A stretch of 21,311 nucleotides of DNA from an uncultured Desulfovibrionaceae bacterium (GTDB lineage: Bacteria > Desulfobacterota > Desulfovibrionia > Desulfovibrionales > Desulfovibrionaceae): NCBI GenBank assembly GCA_947037905.1, contig CAMQUX010000003.1, forward strand, positions 1 to 21,311. The letters run 5' to 3'. The notes below the pieces were generated by a model that saw only the letters and a program-made list of their open reading frames with translations, did no database searches and was not told the DNA's origin. This document shows, one piece after another, positions 15,668-21,311 of the stretch; position 1 is the first letter of the stretch, and every line of letters begins with the position of its first letter. Made by a program: the position numbers and the translations under genes.

Positions 15668-15690
15668 AAGTATAAAAAAAATATATACTT
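15668..15690. promoter_or_regulatory. Inverted repeat in the divergent region, candidate operator
   Basis: AAGTATA (15668-15674) and TATACTT (15684-15690) form a perfect 7-bp inverted repeat with a 9-bp AT-only centre. It lies between the uspA promoter and the HTH-cupin gene, about 75 bp upstream of the latter's ATG. The 16-bp centre-to-centre spacing puts the half-sites on about the same face over 1.5 turns, as for dimeric HTH regulators. The neighbouring XRE-type protein is the obvious candidate to bind it; this is inference, and AT-rich inverted repeats occur by chance. Confidence 0.35.
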
Positions 15691-15764
15691 TTCTGTTAAT
15701 ATTTTTTATTATTAATTCATATTATATTAAAAATATTTTACAGAATTATAAAGGGGCAAAAGCC

Positions 15765-16328
15765 ATGAAGAAACTGGGATCTCGCATACGCTCATTTAGA
15801 GAAAAACAAAATTTATCTATCGATAGTCTTGCTACACAAGCTCGCATCACACCACAAATGCTAGAGGCTATTGAGAAAAGTGAAATATCCCCATCTCTTG
15901 CGCCACTCGTAAAAATAGCCCGTGCTTTAGGTGTTCGTTTAGGTACTTTCTTAGATGATCAGATTAGCAAAGACCCACTCATTATAAAACTTGCAGAAAG
16001 AGAAGAAGAAGTTTCAACACATGGTGCGCTTAAAAATAAAACTGCTATGCGCTTTTTCTCCCTTGGAAAAGGTAAGAATGATCGCCATATGGAACCTTTT
16101 TTCATAGAACTCTTAGCAGAATCTCAAATTGACCCACAACTTTCATCGCACGAGGGCGAAGAATTTATTCTTGTACAAACTGGACAAGTTTTTATTCAGT
16201 ACGGTGCGGAATCCTCCATTCTTAAAGCTGGTGATTCTATTTATTATAACTCCATTGTTCCTCATTATATTATTAGCCATGGCGATGAACCAGCATCAAT
16301 TTGTGCTGTGATTTATTTTCCTGAATAA
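15765..16328 (+). CDS. XRE-family HTH regulator with C-terminal cupin domain
   Basis: A 187-residue transcription factor. Residues 4-62 form a Cro/cI-type helix-turn-helix (GSRIRSFREKQNLSIDSLATQARITPQMLEAIEKSEISPSLAPLVKIARALGV). Residues about 108-187 form a cupin barrel (MEPFFIELL, HEGEEFILVQTGQVFIQYG, LKAGDSIYYNSIVPHYI) with His129, Glu133 and His167 as likely metal or ligand residues. Proteins of this type sense small metabolites and control adjacent operons. It has an AAGGGG ribosome site 8 nt before the ATG. It stands 109 bp upstream of an acyl-CoA synthetase gene on the same strand, so it probably controls that gene and itself. It is paralogous to the regulator at 18308. Confidence 0.9.
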   Translation: MKKLGSRIRSFREKQNLSIDSLATQARITPQMLEAIEKSEISPSLAPLVKIARALGVRLGTFLDDQISKDPLIIKLAEREEEVSTHGALKNKTAMRFFSLGKGKNDRHMEPFFIELLAESQIDPQLSSHEGEEFILVQTGQVFIQYGAESSILKAGDSIYYNSIVPHYIISHGDEPASICAVIYFPE

Positions 16329-16437
16329 AGTTCTTAAACTGGTATAAAAATACTAAAAAATATGAGAATCTAATGGATTAGCTATTTAAGAGTACAAGTA
16401 ATTTAATAGATTTAATAGATAAATAAGGTATTAGCTA

Positions 16438-18087
16438 ATGACTACAGATTTTGCACCCCGAAATGTTACCATTGGACAACTTTTAGATGAAACTGTTCAA
16501 AAATATCCTAAACAAGATGCGGTTGTCTATACAGATAGAAATTTTCGCCTCACTTGGGAAGAATTTTCAGAAGAGGTTGATAATACCGCCAAAGGGCTTA
16601 TGGCTCATGGTGTTAAAAAAGGTGAAAAAGTAGCTGTTTGGGCAACAAATGTTCCTCACTGGATTACGCTCCAATTTGCCACAGCAAAAATTGGCGCAAT
16701 TCTGCTTACTGTAAACACCGCTTACAGAGAAAAAGAACTGGAATATCTGCTCATGCACTCAGAGGCTGAGAATATTTTCCTAATAGATTCTTACCGAGAA
16801 ATAGATTACCTGCAAACACTCTATACCCTTGTTCCTGAGCTTAAAACACAGAGCAGAGAAAACTTTAAAAGTGAACGGTTTCCACATCTTAAAAGAGTGT
16901 TCTTCTTAGGACAAGAAAAACATCGTGGTATGTTTTCTCTACCAGAAATAACCGCCCTTGCGTACATGATATCAGACGAAGAATATAAAGAGAGACAAGC
17001 AAGTCTTGACCCGCACGATGTTGTTAATATGCAATATACCTCAGGTACCACAGGATTTCCAAAAGGTGTACAGCTCTCTCATGCATCTATTGGTAACAAC
17101 GGTTACTGGATTGGGAAAAATCAAAATTTAAGCTCAAAAGATAGACTATGCTTGCCAGTACCACTTTTTCACTGCTTTGGTTGCGTACTTGGAGTACTCG
17201 CCTGTGTTAACCATGGAACAACCATGGTCACGCTCGAAACTTTTGATGCTGTGCAAATTATGGCAAGTATCGATCAAGAAAAATGTACCGCTCTCTATGG
17301 TGTACCAACCATGTATATCGCTATTTTAGAGCACCCACTTTTCACACGTTTCGATTACTCCTCTCTTCGCACAGGTATCATGGCAGGCTCCCCTTGCCCT
17401 GTTGCTATTATGAAAGAAGTCATAGAAAAAATGAACATGCGTGAGATTACAATATGTTATGGACTAACAGAAGCATCACCTGTTATGACTCAAACCGTAC
17501 TTGGTGACAGTCTACGACAAATGACAGAAACCACAGGGCGCCCTATGGCGGGCATTGAGCTTATTATTTTAGATCCAGAAACATACGAAGAGCTTCCAAG
17601 AAATGAAATAGGGGAAGTTTGTTGTCGTGGATATAATGTCATGAAAGGATATTATAAAGATGAAAAAGCCACTGAAAATGCTATTGATAAAAATAAATGG
17701 CTGCATTCAGGTGATTTAGGTGTAATGGACGATGAAGGTTATCTGACCATTACAGGACGATTAAAAGATATGATTATCCGAGGTGGAGAAAATATTTACC
17801 CAAGAGAAATAGAAGAATTTATCTATACAATAGATGGTGTTTCTGATGTGCAGGTAGCGGGTGTGCCAAGTGAAAAATTTGGTGAAGAAGTAGGTGCGTT
17901 CATAATTTTAAAAGAAGGATTCAGCTATCAACCTGAGGATATTAAAGATTTTTGTCGGGGGAAAATATCACGCTACAAAATACCTAAATATGTTGTATTT
18001 TTAGCTAGCTACCCCATGACTGCAAGTGGGAAAATTCAAAAATATAAACTACGAGAAATGGCAGCAGAAATTTATCCGAATGCATAA
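16438..18087 (+). CDS. AMP-forming acyl-CoA synthetase (ACSF2-like)
   Basis: A 549-residue ANL-superfamily ligase that activates a carboxylic acid with ATP and then forms the CoA thioester. The ATP phosphate loop is YTSGTTGFPKG (200-210). Further core motifs are YGLTEASPVMTQT, GEVCCRGYNVMKGYY, WLHSGDLGVMDDEGYLTITGRLKDMIIRGGENIYPREIEE (the hinge region) and SGKIQKYKLRE with the adenylation lysine at 532. The wording of the middle part (PLFHCFGCVLGVLACVNHGTT) resembles medium-chain ACSF2/YngI-type enzymes rather than acetyl-CoA synthetases, so a medium- or long-chain fatty or aromatic acid is likely. A weak AAGG site lies 9 nt before the ATG, and two copies of TTTAATAGA occur at 16402-16419. 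It pairs with the regulator immediately upstream. Confidence 0.9.
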   Translation: MTTDFAPRNVTIGQLLDETVQKYPKQDAVVYTDRNFRLTWEEFSEEVDNTAKGLMAHGVKKGEKVAVWATNVPHWITLQFATAKIGAILLTVNTAYREKELEYLLMHSEAENIFLIDSYREIDYLQTLYTLVPELKTQSRENFKSERFPHLKRVFFLGQEKHRGMFSLPEITALAYMISDEEYKERQASLDPHDVVNMQYTSGTTGFPKGVQLSHASIGNNGYWIGKNQNLSSKDRLCLPVPLFHCFGCVLGVLACVNHGTTMVTLETFDAVQIMASIDQEKCTALYGVPTMYIAILEHPLFTRFDYSSLRTGIMAGSPCPVAIMKEVIEKMNMREITICYGLTEASPVMTQTVLGDSLRQMTETTGRPMAGIELIILDPETYEELPRNEIGEVCCRGYNVMKGYYKDEKATENAIDKNKWLHSGDLGVMDDEGYLTITGRLKDMIIRGGENIYPREIEEFIYTIDGVSDVQVAGVPSEKFGEEVGAFIILKEGFSYQPEDIKDFCRGKISRYKIPKYVVFLASYPMTASGKIQKYKLREMAAEIYPNA

Positions 18088-18131
18088 ATAATTTTTACTT
18101 AGCGCATAAACTAGCACTAAAAATAAACGTA

Positions 18132-18283
18132 TATGAGCAAAAAATATTTTTATAATAAGCTTCTTAATGTTCTTAAAACAAAAATAGATCTATTACAAAA
18201 AATAAACCTATAAGCCAAATAAATATGGTTATTAATGAGCTTTTCAATTCTTAAAACAAAAACAGAACTATAATCAAAAATTC
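18132..18283 (+). repeat. Imperfect ~77-bp direct repeat upstream of the second HTH-cupin gene
   Basis: Starting at 18132 and again at 18209, two segments of about 73 bp align along their whole length with roughly three quarters of bases matching. The best-conserved core is the 11-mer TTCTTAAAACA (18170-18180 and 18248-18258). The pair fills the gap between the first synthetase gene and the second regulator, ending shortly before the GGAGG site at 18296-18300. It could be duplicated regulator-binding DNA or a decayed duplication; no coding function is apparent. Confidence 0.6.
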
Positions 18284-18307
18284 TACAAAAAAAATGGAGG
18301 AAATATC

Positions 18308-18859
18308 ATGCAAGAAAGCTACAAAGAAATTGCCCCACGTCTAGTTGGTCTAAGAGATTCCTTAGATATTACCATAAATGAAATGTCAGAGATACTGCAA
18401 ATAGACGCAGAAACTGTTGCACTTTATGAGTCTGCTAAAGTAGAAATTCCTGTGGGATATTTACTGCAAGTTTCAAAAACTTTTTCAATGGATCTTATGG
18501 CACTTATTTCTGGTGATGAATCACGATTAAGAAACTATTCCATTGTAAAAAAAGGGCTAGGTTTAAATGTTGATAGACGTGAAAGTTACGATTATCAGAG
18601 CCTTGCCTCTCGTTTTACTGGAAGAAAAATGGAACCTTTCTATATAAAAGTCCCTCCAAAAGAACGTGCCGATATGAAACAAGTTGCGCACAAAGGACAA
18701 GAATTTATCTATATGCTAGAAGGACGCCTTGAAATTCTTCTAAATGATGAATACCACATTTTAGAAGTAGGAGATTCTCTTTATTTCAACTCAAAAACTC
18801 CCCATGCCATACGAGGGCTCGATAATAAAGAAGCCCATTTTATTGATATTATTTTATAG
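18308..18859 (+). CDS. Second XRE-family HTH-cupin regulator
   Basis: A 183-residue paralog of the protein at 15765 with the same architecture. The HTH spans about residues 8-68 (LVGLRDSLDITINEMSEILQIDAETVALYESAKVEIPVGYLLQVSKTFSMDL); the cupin spans about 108-183 (MEPFYIKV, AHKGQEFIYMLEGRLEILL, LEVGDSLYFNSKTPHAIRG) with His128, Glu132 and His166 at the equivalent positions. The DNA-binding helix differs strongly from the first copy, so the two probably recognise different operators. A strong GGAGG (18296-18300) precedes the ATG by 7 nt. It is followed after 57 bp by another acyl-CoA synthetase gene, likely co-transcribed and under its control. Confidence 0.9.
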   Translation: MQESYKEIAPRLVGLRDSLDITINEMSEILQIDAETVALYESAKVEIPVGYLLQVSKTFSMDLMALISGDESRLRNYSIVKKGLGLNVDRRESYDYQSLASRFTGRKMEPFYIKVPPKERADMKQVAHKGQEFIYMLEGRLEILLNDEYHILEVGDSLYFNSKTPHAIRGLDNKEAHFIDIIL

Positions 18860-18916
18860 AAAATATTCTTACATTTAAAATATTTTTAAACTCGCACTTA
18901 TCTAAGAGGTACTCTC

Positions 18917-20578
18917 ATGAAAATAGAAAAAATTTACCCGAAAAATTCTCAAGAATTTGAGACTATGTTTAAGCCAGAATGTCCAAAGAATTTTAATTTT
19001 GTGTTTGATGTTTTTGATGAAATAGCAAACCGAGAACCAGAAAAAATAGCTCTTATCCATGTAGATAATGAAGGAATTAAAAAAGAACTGAGCTTTGCAG
19101 AACTGCAAGAGGCATCTATTCGCCTAGCTGATAGCCTACAAAAAAATGGGCTAAAAAAGGGCGATAAAGCAATGCTTATCCTCTATCGTCGCATAGAATT
19201 TTGGGTAACTATGCTCGCTATGCACCGAATTGGAGTACTGCCCATTCCATCACCATCACTTTTAACAGAACATGATATAGAAACACGTGCAGCCTATGCA
19301 GGTATCACAACTTTCATAGTAGAAGATTCCATAGCAGAAAGAATAGATAAAGCACTTGCTGGTAAAGAACACCTAACTATTGTAGCAGGAAAGAAAACAG
19401 CAGGAACACTTTTCTTTGATGAGCTTATAGAAGCAGGCGATAAAAACTTCAAAGCAGACTACGAAGTAGGCGGCGAAGATCCGCTGCTTATTTTCTTCTC
19501 ATCTGGCACAACAGGCATGCCGAAAATGGTTCTACATAATCATTATTACGCCATGGGGCATCTAACAACTGGCTTATATTGGCACAATTTAGAAAAGAAC
19601 GATATACATCTCACTCTTTCAGATACTGGTTGGGGAAAAGCTCTTTGGGGGAAATTCTACGGACAATGGATGGCAGAATCTGCTGTTTTTGTTTGGGATT
19701 TCAGAGATAAATTTGACGCAAAACTCTTGCTCGATATTATAAGTAATCATCAAATTACAACTTTCTGTGCACCTCCAACAGTTTACCGATTTCTTATAAT
19801 GGAAGATATTGCAAAATGGAATCTCTCAAATTTAAGACACTGTACAACAGCAGGGGAGCTTTTAAATGATTCTGTTTTTGACACATGGAAAAAAATTACA
19901 GGCTTATCTATCCGAGAAGGCTATGGACAAACAGAAACATGCCTGCAAATTGCAACATTTCCATGGATGGAAGCAAAACCAGGGAGCATTGGTAAAGCAG
20001 TGCCAGGTTGGGAGATTGAACTCCTTAATGCAAATGGTGAAATTTGTGAAAATGGAGAAGAAGGTGAAATTTGTGTTCGCTTACATTCAGCGGATAAAAA
20101 TAATGGAGTGCTAGGACTTTTTGATAGCTATCTTTACGAGCCAGAAAAAACAGCCGTTGCAAAAATTGATGGTTATTATCATACAGGCGATAAAGCTTGG
20201 AAAGATGAAGATGATTATTTTTGGTTCTTAGGACGCATTGATGATCTTATAAAAAGCTCTGGCTACAGAGTAGGACCATTTGAGGTTGAGAGCGCTCTCA
20301 TTACTCACCCTGCGGTTGTAGAAGCAGCTGTAACTGGTGTTCCTGACCCTGTACGTGGGCAAGCTATAAAGGCGACTATTACTCTTAGAAAAGGATTTGA
20401 ACCCACTGAAGAGTTAAAAAAAGAAATACAAAATCACGTAAAAAAAGTTACTGCTCCTTATAAATACCCACGTATTATTGAGTTTGTGTCTGAGCTTCCA
20501 AAGACCATTAGCGGAAAAATTCAGCGCAAGAAAATTCGTGATGCAGATGCTATAAAATATGCGGAAAAAAACAAATAA
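18917..20578 (+). CDS. AMP-forming acyl-CoA synthetase (medium-chain, ACSM/MACS-like)
   Basis: A 553-residue ANL ligase of a different branch from that at 16438. Its phosphate loop is FSSGTTGMPKMVLH (194-207). The segment DTGWGKALWGKFYGQWMAESAVFVWDF and the EGYGQTETCLQIATFPWMEAKPGSIGK region are typical of medium-chain and acetyl-CoA-synthetase-like ACSM/MACS proteins. Other motifs are YHTGDKAWKDEDDYFWFLGRIDDLIKSSGYRVGPFEVE (hinge) and SGKIQRKKIRD with the adenylation lysine at 534. A short- or medium-chain, branched or aromatic acid is the likely substrate; the sequence does not decide which. A GAGG site is found 8 nt before the ATG. It forms a module with the preceding HTH-cupin gene and is followed by upp after 47 bp. 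Confidence 0.9.
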   Translation: MKIEKIYPKNSQEFETMFKPECPKNFNFVFDVFDEIANREPEKIALIHVDNEGIKKELSFAELQEASIRLADSLQKNGLKKGDKAMLILYRRIEFWVTMLAMHRIGVLPIPSPSLLTEHDIETRAAYAGITTFIVEDSIAERIDKALAGKEHLTIVAGKKTAGTLFFDELIEAGDKNFKADYEVGGEDPLLIFFSSGTTGMPKMVLHNHYYAMGHLTTGLYWHNLEKNDIHLTLSDTGWGKALWGKFYGQWMAESAVFVWDFRDKFDAKLLLDIISNHQITTFCAPPTVYRFLIMEDIAKWNLSNLRHCTTAGELLNDSVFDTWKKITGLSIREGYGQTETCLQIATFPWMEAKPGSIGKAVPGWEIELLNANGEICENGEEGEICVRLHSADKNNGVLGLFDSYLYEPEKTAVAKIDGYYHTGDKAWKDEDDYFWFLGRIDDLIKSSGYRVGPFEVESALITHPAVVEAAVTGVPDPVRGQAIKATITLRKGFEPTEELKKEIQNHVKKVTAPYKYPRIIEFVSELPKTISGKIQRKKIRDADAIKYAEKNK

Positions 20579-20625
20579 AAAGCTGAAACAATTCGTTCTA
20601 AAAAATATAAAAAAGGAGCCTGTCC

Positions 20626-21252
20626 ATGGCAATACATGTTGCAACCCACCCTCTTATAAAACATAAGCTCGCACTTTTACGAAGAAAAGATATAAGCACC
20701 CATGAGTTTCGTTCTCTTTCTACCGAGATAGCTCGTCTTTTAACCTACGAGGCAACAAAGAATTTAGAAACTGAATCTGTTACTTTAGAAGGCTGGGCAG
20801 GAGTATTAGAAGCAGAAATGCTTAAAGGTAAAAAAATTACAATCGTGCCTATTTTACGAGCAGGGCTTGGAATGATGGACGGTGTGCTTGATATGATTCC
20901 AAGTGCAAAGGTGAGTGTTGTTGGTCTTTACCGTGACGAGGAAACACTTGAGCCTGTGGAATATTATGTAAAACTTGCAAGTAATATTGAAGAACGCACC
21001 GCACTTATTTTAGACCCAATGCTTGCAACTGGTGGAACGCTTATAAGCACCATCGATATTTTGAAAAAACATGGCTGCACACGTATTTGCGGTCTATTTC
21101 TAGTGGCTGCACCTGAGGGTATTGAAAAAGTGCAAAAAGCACATCCTGATGTGGATATTTATGTTGCAGCTATTGATAAGTGTCTTAATGAGCAAGGGTA
21201 TATTTTACCTGGCTTAGGGGATGCGGGCGATAAGATTTTTGGAACAAAATAA
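20626..21252 (+). CDS. upp: Uracil phosphoribosyltransferase
   Basis: Upp converts uracil and PRPP to UMP in pyrimidine salvage. The 208-residue protein is the normal size. PILRAGLGMMDG (75-86) and the PRPP loop ILDPMLATGGT (128-138) are intact, and the uracil-binding C-terminus reads GYILPGLGDAGDKIFGTK. The LEGWAG segment near 54-59, where most families have a TP-type sequence, matches the Desulfovibrio form as I recall it. AAGGAG (20613-20618) lies 7 nt before the ATG. A uracil permease gene often follows upp in this group, but only 59 bp remain in the window and they show no start of one. Confidence 0.97.
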   Translation: MAIHVATHPLIKHKLALLRRKDISTHEFRSLSTEIARLLTYEATKNLETESVTLEGWAGVLEAEMLKGKKITIVPILRAGLGMMDGVLDMIPSAKVSVVGLYRDEETLEPVEYYVKLASNIEERTALILDPMLATGGTLISTIDILKKHGCTRICGLFLVAAPEGIEKVQKAHPDVDIYVAAIDKCLNEQGYILPGLGDAGDKIFGTK

Positions 21253-21311
21253 AATTGATACGCTATACTATTTTAGAATAAAATAAAAATATGCTGGCTA
21301 TATTTTAGAAC

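Noticed and set aside
16402..16419. TTTAATAGA direct repeat as an operator
   Set aside because: Only two 9-bp AT-rich copies; probably simple-sequence slippage.

Overview
The window is AT-rich DNA packed with ordinary bacterial housekeeping genes. Several proteins resemble Desulfovibrionaceae (sulfate-reducer lineage) homologs. These are the uracil phosphoribosyltransferase with its GWAG segment and GLGDAGDKIFGTK tail, the ferredoxin-type protein at the left edge, the TupA-type binding protein, and the pairs of HTH-cupin regulator plus AMP-forming acyl-CoA synthetase. Most members of that family are GC-rich, so a low-GC, possibly host-associated or genome-reduced relative (Lawsonia-like base composition) is a reasonable guess. 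This is inference from recalled homologs, not from a search.

Layout. 1-650 (+): the 3' part of an iron-sulfur protein gene. 651-1293: a gene-free stretch with a 15-bp minisatellite, a long hairpin and a 7-bp microsatellite. 1294-6115 (-): one compact operon, in transcription order murJ (lipid II flippase), a TrmN6-like methyltransferase, hisB, a lipoprotein, hisA and a CC0125/CC1285-type lipoprotein. Several of these genes touch or overlap by 4 bp. 6361-7406 (-): coaX (type III pantothenate kinase) followed by a small acidic protein. 7515-8258 (+): a SAM methyltransferase with a TTG start. 8493-11417 (+): a large M16C presequence-protease-like zinc peptidase, followed by a perfect bidirectional terminator. 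11811-13009 (-): a TupA-like oxyanion-binding protein and, upstream of it, a truncated tandem copy of its own promoter, signal peptide and N-terminus. 13330-14829 (-): a left-handed beta-helix (LbetaH) hexapeptide-like protein. 15104-15544 (-): a universal stress protein with a clear promoter. 15765-20578 (+): two successive modules, each an HTH-cupin regulator followed by an acyl-CoA synthetase. 20626-21252 (+): upp.

Functional themes are cell-envelope synthesis (MurJ, lipoproteins), histidine biosynthesis (two steps), cofactor supply (CoaX makes phosphopantothenate for CoA, which the two ligases consume), oxyanion capture, peptide turnover and pyrimidine salvage. I found no CRISPR array, phage, transposase, tRNA or rRNA. 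The most unusual points are the tandem duplication of the tupA leader plus N-terminus, whose promoter-like part is almost unchanged while the coding part has diverged; the twin regulator/ligase modules; and the stacked short tandem repeats near 700-1066.
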